Below, piece by piece: positions 43,402 through 53,912 of a DNA stretch of 64,000 nucleotides. This stretch comes from Yersinia mollaretii ATCC 43969. GTDB taxonomy: Bacteria; Pseudomonadota; Gammaproteobacteria; Enterobacterales; Enterobacteriaceae. The notes beneath the pieces are model-generated. The model had not been told where the DNA came from and searched no databases. It saw only the letters and a program-made list of their open reading frames with translations. The first letter of the stretch is position 1; each line of letters starts with the position of its first letter. Made by a program: the position numbers and the translations under genes. The stretch is from the NCBI RefSeq assembly GCF_013282725.1, contig NZ_CP054043.1, positions 1,364,001 to 1,428,000 on the forward strand, read 5' to 3'.

Positions 43402-44244
43402 TTATTCCGGCACTACCCATTTCACCAGTGTATGGCCATGACCTGATGGCACCAGTGCTTTGTGCAGCCACGGTAGCAACGTATTCATTTGCTGTTCCAG
43501 TTTCCACGGTGGGTTAATCACAATCATGCCAGAAGCCGTCATGCCGTGCTGGTCGCTATCGGGGCGAACCGCCAGCTCAATTTGCAAGATACGGCGGATA
43601 CCTGTGGCTTCCAGATCCCGTAACATGCGCTTAATTTGCTGACGCAAAACCACCGGATACCATATTGCATAGGTGCCAGTTGCAAAGCGCTTATAACCTT
43701 CCTGAATACCTTTCACCACATCCTGATAGTCAGTTTTCATCTCATACGGCGGGTCAATCAGAACGAAACCACGGCGAGATGCAGGGGGTAACTGTGACTT
43801 AAGCTGTTGATAACCATCGGCACGTTGAACCTTAGCCCGCTCATCTTTTGCGAATTCATTGCGCAGCAGCGGATAATCGCTAGGGTGCAGTTCGGTCAAA
43901 TGGATTTTGTCATCTTCACGCAATAAATGGCGTGCGATCAATGGCGAACCGGGATAATAACGCAACTTCTCGGCCCGGTTAAAATAATGGATAGCACTCA
44001 TGTATGGGGCTAAATCATCAGGTAAATCATCGCGTTGCCACAGTTTTCCAATACCCTCAAGGTATTCGCCCGTGCGCTCGGCATGTTCGCCACTTAATTG
44101 GTAGCGACCTGCACCGGCGTGGGTATCCAGATAAAGGAAGGGTTTTTCTTTCTCTTTCAGAGACTCAATAATCAAGCTCTGAACAGTGTGTTTCAGGACA
44201 TCGGCATGGTTGCCGGCGTGAAAACTATGGCGATAACTTAACAT
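43402..44244 (-). CDS. rlmJ: 23S rRNA (adenine(2030)-N6)-methyltransferase
   Basis: 280 residues, same length as E. coli RlmJ, with MLSYRHSFHAGNHADVLKH at the start and the N6-adenine catalytic motif IDPPYEMK near residue 164. SAM-binding segment YLDTHAGAGRY. Divergent from prlC as in E. coli. Confidence 0.97.
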   Translation of the reverse strand: MLSYRHSFHAGNHADVLKHTVQSLIIESLKEKEKPFLYLDTHAGAGRYQLSGEHAERTGEYLEGIGKLWQRDDLPDDLAPYMSAIHYFNRAEKLRYYPGSPLIARHLLREDDKIHLTELHPSDYPLLRNEFAKDERAKVQRADGYQQLKSQLPPASRRGFVLIDPPYEMKTDYQDVVKGIQEGYKRFATGTYAIWYPVVLRQQIKRMLRDLEATGIRRILQIELAVRPDSDQHGMTASGMIVINPPWKLEQQMNTLLPWLHKALVPSGHGHTLVKWVVPE

Positions 44245-44545
44245 TTTATATTAACCAATTGATATTTATGATGAATATACTATTCACCGAAAATAGATGC
44301 TGTACATTGTGGCAGTGCTGTTTGCGGTTTATCTTTGTGGATGCTGCAAAACATCACCGTCAGAAGCCGTAGCCAGCACATTATGGCAACTAGTATAAAC
44401 TGTCTGGTGAATAAAAAGTGAAAAGCATTCAGCCATTGATTTTCATGCCGACAGACCTCATGTTAATTATTCAACCATAAATATATGATCCGCTGCTGGA
44501 CTGCTTCTAGCGGCGGCTATTCAAAACAATAATCAGGACTGCCCT
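44245..44545. other. Divergent promoter region rlmJ/prlC
   Basis: 301 bases, no coding frame or repeat. In E. coli prlC is a heat-shock gene; no clear sigma-32 promoter could be assigned by eye. Confidence 0.5.
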
Positions 44546-46588
44546 ATGACAAATCCGCTGTTGACCCCGTTCTCCCTGCCGCCATTTTCTGCGATTCGCC
44601 CTGAAGATATCGTGCCTGCGGTGAAATCCGCGCTGGATGAATGCCGTCAAGCGGTGGAGCGGGTGGTTGCCCAGCCGGGGCCTTTCACCTGGGATAACCT
44701 ATGCCAACCACTGGCTGAATCAGATGACCGCTTATCACGCATCTGGTCGCCGGTCGGGCACTTAAATTCAGTGAAGAACAGCCCGGAATTACGCACCGCT
44801 TATGAACAAAGTTTGCCATTGCTGTCGGAGTACGGCACTTGGGTCGGGCAGCACAAGGGCTTATATCAGGCTTATGTCAGTCTGAAAGAAGGGCCGGGGT
44901 TTGAGGCGTTGACCGCCCCGCAGCGCAAAGCGGTAGAAAATGCCCTGCGTGACTTCCAGTTATCCGGTATTGGTTTGGAGCCTGAGCAGCAAAAACGTTA
45001 TGGCGAAATCGTGGCCCGCCTGTCTGAGTTGGGATCGACTTACAGCAATAATGTGCTTGATGCCACCATGGGTTGGAGCAAGCTAATTACCGATGTCGAG
45101 CAGTTGAAAGGGCTGCCGGAAAGCGCCCTAGCGGCGGCTAAAGCCATGGCAGAAGCCAAAGAGCAAGAGGGCTGGTTGCTGACGCTGGATATGCCAAGTT
45201 ATCTGCCGGTGCTGACCTATGCGGATAATGCTGAATTGCGCGAAGAGATGTACCGCGCCTTTGCGACTCGCGCCTCTGATCAAGGGCCGAATGCGGGCAA
45301 GTGGGATAACAGCGAGATCATGGCTGAAATCCTCACACTCCGTCATGAATTGGCGCAGTTGCTGGGCTTTGACAGTTATGCGGATAAATCACTGGCGACC
45401 AAGATGGCTGAAAGCCCACAACAGGTGTTGGGCTTCTTAAACGATCTGGCGAAACGCGCCCGTCCACAGGCGGAAGAGGAGCTGGCGCAGTTACGCGCAT
45501 TTGCTGAAAAACATTATGGTGTCAGTGAGTTAGCAGCATGGGATATCACCTACTACTCCGAGAAACAAAAGCAGCATCTGTTCTCCATCAGCGATGAGCA
45601 GTTACGCCCTTACTTCCCTGAACAGCGCGTCGTCGAAGGGCTGTTTGAGGTGGTTAAACGCATTTACGGTATCACCGCCAAAGAGCGCCGCGATGTGGAT
45701 ACTTGGCATCCGGATGTGCGCTTCTTCGAACTTTATGATGTGAGTGGCGAACTGCGCGGCAGCTTCTATCTTGATCTGTATGCCCGTGAACATAAGCGCG
45801 GTGGGGCTTGGATGGATGATTGTGTCGGCAGCCTGCGGTTGGCGAACGGCCAGTTGCAAAAACCGGTAGCGTATCTGACGTGTAACTTTAATGGCCCTGT
45901 CGGCGGCAAACCGGCGCTATTTACCCATAACGAAGTGACCACGTTGTTCCATGAGTTCGGCCATGGGTTGCACCATATGCTGACCAAAATTGATACAGCG
46001 GGTGTCTCGGGTATCAATGGCGTGCCGTGGGATGCGGTCGAGCTGCCAAGCCAGTTTATGGAAAACTGGTGCTGGGAGCCGGAAGCGCTGGCATTTATTT
46101 CCGGCCATTACGAAACTAATGAACCGCTACCACAAGAGATGCTGGACAAACTGCTGGCGGCGAAAAACTATCAGGCGGCACTGTTTATTCTGCGCCAATT
46201 GGAGTTTGGGTTGTTTGATTTCCGTATGCATTATGAGTTCGATCCGCTGACGGGTGCGCAGATCCTGCCGATCTTGTATGAGGTGAAAAAACAGGTCGCG
46301 GTTGTGCCATCACCTACATGGGGCCGCTTCCCACATGCCTTTAGCCATATCTTTGCTGGCGGTTATGCTGCGGGTTACTACAGCTATCTGTGGGCGGAAG
46401 TGCTCTCTGCTGATGCCTTCTCGCGCTTTGAAGAGGAGGGGATTTTCAATGCGGCAACCGGCCAATCTTTCCTCGACAATATCTTGTCCCGTGGCGGTTC
46501 AGAAGAGCCGATGACACTGTTCAAGCGCTTCCGTGGTCGTGAGCCGCAGTTGGATGCTATGCTGCGCCATTACGGTATTAAGGGCTAG
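44546..46588 (+). CDS. prlC: Oligopeptidase A
   Basis: 680 residues, M3 zinc metallopeptidase; degrades signal peptides and short peptides in the cytoplasm. Zinc motif LFHEFGHGLHH with the HExxH at about 469-473; C-terminal FSHIFAGGYAAGYYSYLWAE is typical. Followed within four bases by rsmJ, an operon kept in E. coli. Confidence 0.98.
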   Translation: MTNPLLTPFSLPPFSAIRPEDIVPAVKSALDECRQAVERVVAQPGPFTWDNLCQPLAESDDRLSRIWSPVGHLNSVKNSPELRTAYEQSLPLLSEYGTWVGQHKGLYQAYVSLKEGPGFEALTAPQRKAVENALRDFQLSGIGLEPEQQKRYGEIVARLSELGSTYSNNVLDATMGWSKLITDVEQLKGLPESALAAAKAMAEAKEQEGWLLTLDMPSYLPVLTYADNAELREEMYRAFATRASDQGPNAGKWDNSEIMAEILTLRHELAQLLGFDSYADKSLATKMAESPQQVLGFLNDLAKRARPQAEEELAQLRAFAEKHYGVSELAAWDITYYSEKQKQHLFSISDEQLRPYFPEQRVVEGLFEVVKRIYGITAKERRDVDTWHPDVRFFELYDVSGELRGSFYLDLYAREHKRGGAWMDDCVGSLRLANGQLQKPVAYLTCNFNGPVGGKPALFTHNEVTTLFHEFGHGLHHMLTKIDTAGVSGINGVPWDAVELPSQFMENWCWEPEALAFISGHYETNEPLPQEMLDKLLAAKNYQAALFILRQLEFGLFDFRMHYEFDPLTGAQILPILYEVKKQVAVVPSPTWGRFPHAFSHIFAGGYAAGYYSYLWAEVLSADAFSRFEEEGIFNAATGQSFLDNILSRGGSEEPMTLFKRFRGREPQLDAMLRHYGIKG

Positions 46589-46591
46589 AAT

Positions 46592-47350
46592 GTGTCACAG
46601 GTAAGTATTTGTTTATTGTCTGAAGCAGGCGCCGATCCCGGCGCCTTGTCTGTTTTGGCCGAGCGTTGGGGATTGGTGTCTGACGAGCAGGCCATTATGG
46701 CGCTAGTGCTGACACCTGAACGCCTTGAGTTGCGCAAACGAGATGAGCCGAAACTCGGCGGCATTTATGTTGATTTCGTCTCCGGCACACTGGCCCATCG
46801 TCGCAAATTTGGCGGCGGGCGGGGTGAGGCAGTCGCCAAAGCGGTCGGCATCAAAAAAGGCTATCTTCCTCGAGTGGTTGATGCCACTGCGGGCTTGGGG
46901 CGAGATGCTTTTGTGTTGGCGGCGCTAGGCTGCCATGTGCAGATGCTGGAACGTAACCCAGTGGTGGCGGCTTTGCTGGAGGATGGTTTGCGCCGTGGCT
47001 ATCAGGACGTCGAAATTGGCCCTTGGCTGCGGGAACGTTTGACGCTGCTACATGCTTCTAGTTTGACGGCATTGGCCGCGATTGAGCCTCGACCGGAAGT
47101 GGTTTACCTCGATCCCATGTACCCGCATCGGCAGAAAAGTGCGCTGGTCAAAAAGGAGATGCGGGTATTCCAATCGCTGGTGGGAGCTGATGAAGATGCC
47201 GATGGTTTGCTGGCACCAGCCCGTGCATTGGCAACCAAACGGGTGGTGGTTAAGCGCCCCGACTATGCCGAACCCCTGGCGGGAGTCGCAGCACAGGCAG
47301 CGGTGACCACCAAAAGCCACCGTTTTGATCTCTATACCCAGCTTGCTTGA
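46592..47350 (+). CDS. rsmJ: 16S rRNA (guanine(1516)-N2)-methyltransferase
   Basis: 252 residues with a GTG start three bases after the prlC stop. [16 protein letters not shown] (SAM site) and [21 protein letters not shown] match E. coli RsmJ (YhiQ). Operon with prlC. Confidence 0.96.
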   Translation: MSQVSICLLSEAGADPGALSVLAERWGLVSDEQAIMALVLTPERLELRKRDEPKLGGIYVDFVSGTLAHRRKFGGGRGEAVAKAVGIKKGYLPRVVDATAGLGRDAFVLAALGCHVQMLERNPVVAALLEDGLRRGYQDVEIGPWLRERLTLLHASSLTALAAIEPRPEVVYLDPMYPHRQKSALVKKEMRVFQSLVGADEDADGLLAPARALATKRVVVKRPDYAEPLAGVAAQAAVTTKSHRFDLYTQLA

Positions 47351-47368
47351 GGTGGGTGGCAAACCCAC

Positions 47369-48670
47369 TTATAGCCCGGTGAGTGGTGGGCTGATAATAA
47401 AGTTATTGAGTGTGAATTGATGTTTGCCAATAAGTTTTATCATCATATTGCACTCATACTGACGATTACTGATGCCGAAATCGATCATCAGAGAAGTTAT
47501 TTCACTTATATCATCATAGTTTTGTACTATCAGCGGAATATTCCGGTTGCCAGATAAGAATGGCGATAAATCGATTTTATCTTTCTCTGCGTTAAAATCG
47601 TGAATAGTGTCAGCAGATATTGATGTAGAGTCACTGGGTTTGTCGTAGCGGAAAACATTATGGCCGTTTATACCCCATAATTGATCGGCTCCTGCACCAC
47701 CTGACAAAATATTATTAGCATCATTGCCATACAATGTATCATTGCCACTGCCGCCGATAGCGTTTTCAATCACCACATCGGCGGCAATGGAGATATTCGC
47801 CGTGAGTCCACCGACATCAGAAAAACTAAGTTCCTTCAGATTAATATTTTGATCTTCGCTATAACCGGAAAAATCAAATGTATCCATACCACCTGCATCC
47901 CAGACACAGAATATCAGCTTATCTGTGGGGGCATTGGCGGTAAAAAAATCTCTCTCGCTATTGGAGTTAAAACCATAAATAGTATCACCTGTGCGAGTTT
48001 TCATATTTGCACCATAGAGATATTGAACCGCTGCTACATCATATAATTGTGGTGTGGAGACATTATCATCACAATAATCAGCATTTGATGATGATTCTGA
48101 GTAATAGCTCATTATGCTAACCTGGTGAGTATGTTTTTGATCTTTAATTGTATCTCCTGCATTGTGGGGGTGCTTTAATCCAAGGCTATGCCCTATTTCA
48201 TGGGTCAACGTAAAACCGCCATAATTTGATTTCGTCGGCTTGGTATTTTCACCGAAAGAATGGTTAATATATACCCCGCTGAATCTTGAATAATTTGGAT
48301 GAAAGGCAAATCCGGATCGGATACTTTTTTCTGAAAAATTATAAAAACCGATGTTGACGTTATCAAAATCAACTGCTTCAGTAAAAGAGATATTCGCTAT
48401 ATCAGCCCAGGCTTGCATGCTTTTCTTTGCTTGATTAACCTGAAATTGATTAAATGGGAAGAAATCATGAGGGCTAAGTCCATCAAGCATGTCATTTCTA
48501 ACGGGTATATTAAATGAGTAACTCAGACTAATACCACGCCCATAATGACCTTCACCGTTCCATGAGTAATGAGTCACTATATTGGGTGCGATATTTTCTT
48601 TTATTTCATTTTTGTAATTTATGTGTGTTTTTTTATCTATTGATTTGTTGTATCTATTGTTGTGACGCAT
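47369..48670 (-). CDS. Serralysin-type metalloprotease (RTX, type I secreted)
   Basis: 433 residues, peptidase M10B. Zinc site HEIGHSLGLKH (157-167) and Met-turn SIMSYYSES (185-); RTX nonapeptides GGSGNDTLYGNDANNILSGG and GGAGADQLWG, then the M10 C-terminal region DTIHDFNAEKDKIDLSPFL. Shorter than typical serralysins (about 470-480) and ending NNFIISPPLTGL, without the usual hydrophobic terminal motif, so secretion may differ. No inhibitor or type I transporter genes nearby. Convergent with rsmJ, 18-base gap. It and gdhA occupy the dtpB position of E. coli. Confidence 0.92.
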   Translation of the reverse strand: MRHNNRYNKSIDKKTHINYKNEIKENIAPNIVTHYSWNGEGHYGRGISLSYSFNIPVRNDMLDGLSPHDFFPFNQFQVNQAKKSMQAWADIANISFTEAVDFDNVNIGFYNFSEKSIRSGFAFHPNYSRFSGVYINHSFGENTKPTKSNYGGFTLTHEIGHSLGLKHPHNAGDTIKDQKHTHQVSIMSYYSESSSNADYCDDNVSTPQLYDVAAVQYLYGANMKTRTGDTIYGFNSNSERDFFTANAPTDKLIFCVWDAGGMDTFDFSGYSEDQNINLKELSFSDVGGLTANISIAADVVIENAIGGSGNDTLYGNDANNILSGGAGADQLWGINGHNVFRYDKPSDSTSISADTIHDFNAEKDKIDLSPFLSGNRNIPLIVQNYDDISEITSLMIDFGISNRQYECNMMIKLIGKHQFTLNNFIISPPLTGL

Positions 48671-48874
48671 AACTAACCTTACCTTATAAACAACATTATA
48701 TATGTGTGAGGGTTAAAAATAGGCAGGTATATTAACAATGAATACTTTTTTTTAAATGTTGATGTTCTTAAATTGTTCGCAAAATCATTATATGAAAAAT
48801 TATAGGTCATAATATGTGAATACCCCATACTCTTTATTTATGCCACCTTAAAGAGTATAGGGATAGGGTCTTAT

Positions 48875-50218
48875 TTACAGCACACCTTGGGCCAACATCG
48901 CATCTGCCACTTTGACAAAACCAGCAATGTTCGCGCCGTGCACATAGTGGGTCTGTTTACCTTCACCGCCGTATTCAACACAAGACTGATGAATATCCAG
49001 CATGATGTGGTGCAGACGAACATCCACTTTTTCTGATTTCCAGCTCATGCGAGCCGCATTTTGTGCCATCTCCAAGCCCGATGTAGCAACACCACCCGCG
49101 TTGGCGGCTTTGCCCGGCGCGAAGAGGACGCCAGCTTCAAGGAAAGCATCTGTTGCCTGAATGGTCGTCGGCATATTTGCGCCCTCGGCCACAGCTTTAA
49201 CCCCATTGGCAATCAATTGGCGAGCAGCTGGCAGGTCTAGTTCGTTCTGTGTTGCGCACGGCAAGGCGATATCGACCGGTACACTCCACGGCTGCTGATC
49301 CGCCAGATAGACCAGATTACGTTCACGGGCATAATCTTCAACGCGGCCATAACGTTTGTTTTTAATCTCAGCCAAATGGGCCAGTTTTTCTGGGGTGAAG
49401 CCCTCTTCATCTACGACTGTACCGCCTGAATCGGAGGCCGTAATTACTCGAGCACCCAGTTCCATCGCTTTTTCAATGGTGTATTGCGCCACATTTCCTG
49501 CACCGGAAACCGACACTCTTCGACCTTCAAAACCTAAACCGTGGCGTTTTAGCATGGCGTCGGTGAAATACACCAAACCATAGCCGGTCGCTTCTGGGCG
49601 AATCAGGCTGCCGCCGAAGGATAATCCTTTGCCAGTGAAGACACAGGCGGTGTTATTCGACAGCTTTTTCATCATGCCGGACATAAAGGCCACTTCACGA
49701 CCACCTACACCAATATCACCCGCCGGAACATCCGTATCTGGGCCAAGATGGCGGTACAGCTCCGTCATCAGCGCCTGACAAAAGCGCATGACTTCAGCCT
49801 GACTCTTCCCTTTCGGATTAAAATCAGAACCGCCTTTACCGCCACCCATAGGTAGTGTAGTCAGGGCATTTTTGAAGGTTTGCTCAAAACCAAGGAATTT
49901 AAGAATCGATAAGTTGACTGATGGATGGAAGCGCATCCCGCCCTTAAAAGGACCAATGGCTGAGCTAAACTGAACGCGCCAAGCACGGTTAACTTGCACC
50001 TTGCCTTGATCGTCAGTCCAAGCAACACGAAATTGAATGACCCGTTCTGGCTCGACTAAACGTTCCAGCAGGCTTTGTTCACGGTAATGCGGGTTTTGCT
50101 CCAGAAAGGGCCAAAGCGAGGTGAAGACTTCACGCACGGCTTGGAGATATTCAGGTTGGTTGGCATCACGTTGTTGTAACGATTCTAAAAACGACTCCAG
50201 AGAGATTAAATCATTCAT
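48875..50218 (-). CDS. gdhA: NADP-specific glutamate dehydrogenase
   Basis: 447 residues as in E. coli. PMGGGKGGSDFNPKGKS contains the catalytic Lys; nucleotide-binding SVSGAGNVAQYTIEKA; C-terminal CVEYGGEGKQTHYVHGANIAGF. Makes glutamate from 2-oxoglutarate and ammonia. Its location between uspA and the protease is unlike E. coli. Confidence 0.98.
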   Translation of the reverse strand: MNDLISLESFLESLQQRDANQPEYLQAVREVFTSLWPFLEQNPHYREQSLLERLVEPERVIQFRVAWTDDQGKVQVNRAWRVQFSSAIGPFKGGMRFHPSVNLSILKFLGFEQTFKNALTTLPMGGGKGGSDFNPKGKSQAEVMRFCQALMTELYRHLGPDTDVPAGDIGVGGREVAFMSGMMKKLSNNTACVFTGKGLSFGGSLIRPEATGYGLVYFTDAMLKRHGLGFEGRRVSVSGAGNVAQYTIEKAMELGARVITASDSGGTVVDEEGFTPEKLAHLAEIKNKRYGRVEDYARERNLVYLADQQPWSVPVDIALPCATQNELDLPAARQLIANGVKAVAEGANMPTTIQATDAFLEAGVLFAPGKAANAGGVATSGLEMAQNAARMSWKSEKVDVRLHHIMLDIHQSCVEYGGEGKQTHYVHGANIAGFVKVADAMLAQGVL

Positions 50219-50414
50219 TACTAATCATTCCTTGTACCAATTAAGACTCCCCAGACAATTATTTCTAACTATTATTTTTATAAAAATAATCTGGAGACGA
50301 TGTTGTGCATCATCGACTATATCATTGGTTTATATTCATACAGCAAGGGATTTTGAGAAAAAGTTAGCAGGGTTATCAATGAGTGGCGACAGGGGCGATA
50401 CCGGCAAAAGCACA

Positions 50415-50443
50415 ATAAAAAACGCCCGCGAGAGGCGGGCGTT
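50415..50443 (-). terminator. Terminator of uspA
   Basis: AACGCCCGC (50421-50429) pairs with GCGGGCGTT (50435-50443); read leftward it ends in TTTTTTATT. Located 36 bases after the uspA stop. Confidence 0.9.
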
Positions 50444-50478
50444 AGCGGTAACAACATTAAGTGGTATTGGACGAGCGT

Positions 50479-50925
50479 TTAATCGTCTTCGCCATTTTCG
50501 TCATCGCGCAGAGGCACGATCAGCATATCGACATGCACGGTGTTGATCAGTTGGCGTGCTGAGGACATCAACTTGCTCCAGAAATCTTGATGATGGCCGC
50601 ATAATACTAAGTCCATATCATATTTCTTAATCGCATCAACCAGTACCTGACCCAAGTCGCCGCTACCACTCAGGGTTTGCTCAATCGGGTAGCCCGCATT
50701 CTGCGAAAGCTCAGTCAATGCATTGTGTGTCTCTTCAGAGATGCGTTTTTGCATATCGCCAAGATTAACGTCGATCAAGCCGGTATAGAGATCTGAGTAG
50801 TTAACATCGACATGGATCAAGGAAACTTTGGCATTGTACGGTTTGGCCATGGAGACCGCTTTTTCCACCAACACCTTACTTTCCGGAGATAGGTCAACCG
50901 CAATCAGAATGTGTTTGTAAGCCAT
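50479..50925 (-). CDS. uspA: Universal stress protein A
   Basis: 148 residues, nearly identical to E. coli UspA ([33 protein letters not shown]), with a slightly longer acidic tail (DDENGEDD). Cytoplasmic stress protein. Divergent from uspB, as in E. coli. AAGGAG precedes the start. Confidence 0.98.
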   Translation of the reverse strand: MAYKHILIAVDLSPESKVLVEKAVSMAKPYNAKVSLIHVDVNYSDLYTGLIDVNLGDMQKRISEETHNALTELSQNAGYPIEQTLSGSGDLGQVLVDAIKKYDMDLVLCGHHQDFWSKLMSSARQLINTVHVDMLIVPLRDDENGEDD

Positions 50926-51621
50926 AAGTAAACTCCTTCCATAATGTTAATTAATGGGTAAGCAAACATTCAACCAGTTGAACGGGTGCTACGCGATATC
51001 TATATAGTAGCATTATGACCCCTAACTGAAGTGTTTCACGGATCACAACACACTGTTTTGATGATGATCACTAAAGTCACCCTTTGTCGTTTCACCCCTA
51101 TTTTCGCAGAGGAATGACTCAATTCTGCCGCTTATTGCCCGGCACATTATCCGGTCATTCGAATTTAGAGCAGATCATTCTCTTAAGTATAGCGCTGATA
51201 AAGCATTCGAATGAATGGAATTTCATATTTGTGATGCAAATATAATTTAGTAAAAGTAGTAGTCAAGCTTATCTAATTCAGTTAAGAAAGATTAATGATT
51301 AATCAATTTCCGTACGAATTTAACGCGCATCCAGCAAGTATGATTCAGTATAAGTTAGTGCAAATCGATACTTAACCAATGCCGAAATAGGCTTAATTTA
51401 GAGATTATCAGGCTATTTTTCATTTCATTTCCTACACTCTTAAAGGGAGTCCTACATGTTCGGATGTTGTGTCGAGCGAATAACACGTCGAACCACCATT
51501 AGAAAGCGAACGATAGGGGGTGGTTTTCAGGCCCTGGGGGTGTTTGTATCGACTAGAGTGAGCGATGGCGTAGAGGCTCAGGTAACTGACCCAATAGCAA
51601 TATATCGCTGGGAGGATGATT
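50926..51621. other. Long divergent regulatory region uspA/uspB
   Basis: About 690 bases with AT-rich blocks (51200-51400). Small frames here (for example 51456-51674) overlap uspB and lack support. uspB is sigma-S dependent in E. coli; no promoter assigned with confidence. Confidence 0.55.
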
Positions 51622-51957
51622 ATGATCAGTACCGTCGCGCTTTTTTGGGCTTTGTGTGTGGTATGTGTGATTAATATGGCACGTTATTATTCATCACTGC
51701 GTGCGTTGTTAGTGGTATTACGTGGCTGCGACCCGTTGCTGTATCAATATGTTGATGGCGGTGGATTCTTTACCTCCCATGGCCAGCCGAGCAAACAGAT
51801 TAGATTAGTGGGTTATATTTTTACTCAACGCTATCTTGATCACCATGATCCGGAGTTTATTCGCCGCTGTGAGCGATTACGTGGGCAATTTATACTGACC
51901 AGCGCATTATGTGGTTTAGTCGTGGTGAGTCTGGTGGGATTAATCTTGTGGTATTAG
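51622..51957 (+). CDS. uspB: Universal stress protein B
   Basis: 111 residues from ATG 51622 with GGAGG six bases upstream. Two membrane helices ([20 protein letters not shown] and [19 protein letters not shown]) flank a conserved loop with [15 protein letters not shown]. Matches E. coli UspB in length and sequence. Confidence 0.97.
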   Translation: MISTVALFWALCVVCVINMARYYSSLRALLVVLRGCDPLLYQYVDGGGFFTSHGQPSKQIRLVGYIFTQRYLDHHDPEFIRRCERLRGQFILTSALCGLVVVSLVGLILWY

Positions 51958-51983
51958 CATGAATAATGGGCAGAAAAGTATTT

Positions 51984-52013
51984 AAAAAGGCGACCTGTTA
52001 AGGCCGCCTTTTT
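51984..52013. terminator. Bidirectional terminator uspB/pitA
   Basis: AAAAAGGCG...CGCCTTTTT stem-loop in the gap between convergent genes, with T-runs in both directions. Confidence 0.85.
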
Positions 52014-52104
52014 GCTTATCATCACCGTTCGGTTCTATATACCGCTCGGTATTATCATCGTGCTACACGTCGATGCACGGTGATAGTAAAACGTCTCGCT
52101 GGGC

Positions 52105-53601
52105 TTAAATAAACTTCAATGCGACCCAGTACAACCCACCGGAAAGAAGAATAGAGATGGGTAGGGTTAATACCCATGCCAACATAATGTTCTTAACCGT
52201 CTTGCTCTGCACACCACCGCCATCGACCAACATGGTCCCGGCAACAGCTGAAGAGAGCACTTGAGTTGTCGATACTGGCATACCGGTATAACTCGCAATC
52301 CCGATGGAAACCGCCGCTGTCATCTGGGCCGAAACCCCTTGTGCGTAGGTCATGCCTTTCTTACCGATTTTCTCACCGATGGTCACGGCAACACGTTTCC
52401 AGCCAATCATGGTCCCCAAAGAGAGAGCCAGAGCGACGGCAACGATAATCCAGGTCGGTGCGTATTCCACGGTTTCCAACAAATCGGTACGCAGATTGTT
52501 GAGGAAACGGCGGTCTTCAGCACTGGTTTCTGGCAGCTTGGCAACGGTCCCTGCGGTTTCTGCGACACACATCAGCAAACGACGCATGTGGCTGCGTTGA
52601 TCAACCGTGAGGTCGTCATAGCTTTGCAGATTCGCCAGCAGCACCTGTGCATGTTCAATCGCTATCATGGCGCGTGAGCTATCACAGTGGAACTGTGCAG
52701 GTGTGTTTGGCAAGGCTTCTGGTGTTGGTACCAGTGGTTTCAGCGCGACAGCATGAGGCAGAACCTCAACATGTTGCTGATAATATTGTTGCAGATGAGT
52801 CACTGCATCGCGGGTGCGGGCAATATCATAACCAGTTGCATTCATATTCACGACAAAACCGGCCGGAGCCACGCCGATTAAAACCAGCATGATCAAGCCA
52901 ATCCCTTTCTGACCATCGTTAGCGCCATGAGAGAAACTCACGCCGATAGCCGATATGATCAGCGCAGTACGAGTCCAGAATGGCGGTTTACGTTTACCGT
53001 CTTTCTTTTCACGTTCAGCAGGTGTCAGATGAATACGTTGCTGCTTCTTGGTTCCGTTCCAGTAACGACGTAGCAGGAACACCATCAATCCGGCAATAAC
53101 CAGACCCACAATTGGGGATAAGATTAATGACAGGAAGATTTGAATCATCTTAGGAACGTTCAGTGCATCGACAACAGATGTACTGGTCATTAATGCATTG
53201 GTTAGCCCAATACCGATGATAGCACCAATCAGTGTATGAGAACTGGAGGCTGGGATACCAAAATACCAAGTGCCCAAATTCCAGATAATCGCCGCCAGTA
53301 GCATAGAGAAGACCATGGCCAACCCATGTGCCGAACTGACGTTTAACAGCAGATCCGTAGGCAATAAGTGAACAATGGCGTAAGCCACGCTCAAACCGCC
53401 CAGCATCACGCCGAGGAAGTTAAACACCCCCGCCATCACAACAGCAACTTGTGAACGCATGGCACGGGTATAGATTACGGTCGCAACCGCATTGGCTGTA
53501 TCATGAAAACCATTAATGGCTTCGTAAAACAGCACGAACATCAAAGCAAGAACTAACATTAGGCCGGTATGGAAATCCAGGCCAGCGAAAAGATGTAGCA
53601 T
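52105..53601 (-). CDS. pitA: Low-affinity inorganic phosphate transporter PitA
   Basis: 498 residues (E. coli 499), inner membrane PiT family. Signatures [18 protein letters not shown] near the N-terminus and [13 protein letters not shown] in the middle; a long cytoplasmic loop (about 260-370) is present. Transports metal-phosphate complexes with protons. Confidence 0.97.
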   Translation of the reverse strand: MLHLFAGLDFHTGLMLVLALMFVLFYEAINGFHDTANAVATVIYTRAMRSQVAVVMAGVFNFLGVMLGGLSVAYAIVHLLPTDLLLNVSSAHGLAMVFSMLLAAIIWNLGTWYFGIPASSSHTLIGAIIGIGLTNALMTSTSVVDALNVPKMIQIFLSLILSPIVGLVIAGLMVFLLRRYWNGTKKQQRIHLTPAEREKKDGKRKPPFWTRTALIISAIGVSFSHGANDGQKGIGLIMLVLIGVAPAGFVVNMNATGYDIARTRDAVTHLQQYYQQHVEVLPHAVALKPLVPTPEALPNTPAQFHCDSSRAMIAIEHAQVLLANLQSYDDLTVDQRSHMRRLLMCVAETAGTVAKLPETSAEDRRFLNNLRTDLLETVEYAPTWIIVAVALALSLGTMIGWKRVAVTIGEKIGKKGMTYAQGVSAQMTAAVSIGIASYTGMPVSTTQVLSSAVAGTMLVDGGGVQSKTVKNIMLAWVLTLPISILLSGGLYWVALKFI

Positions 53602-53912
53602 AAGCGTTACGCCAGTTTGTGGACATGAACGCGGCGCATTATCAGTGACAATGGGGGGTGGGGAAAAGGAAAATATGACCTTTTTTTGACATGACTGCGG
53701 ATCAACTGCTCTTTTGGGGCAACATATGTATGTTATATCAGGAAGTTACTTAGTTTTACCGGGTGAGACATTTTCTTACTCTGGCGATCTTTCGGTGAGC
53801 GACTTACAATCCCCCGCCGCTAATTTGTCGGTTGAATGCCCTAAATAATATAAAAAGTAGCCAAATAGGGGCGATTTTGCAGCAATGATGATTTTACTCA
53901 ATGAGGCCCAGT

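Noticed and set aside
51456..51674. 72-residue frame upstream of uspB
   Set aside because: Overlaps the conserved uspB start in another frame and has Arg-rich random composition.
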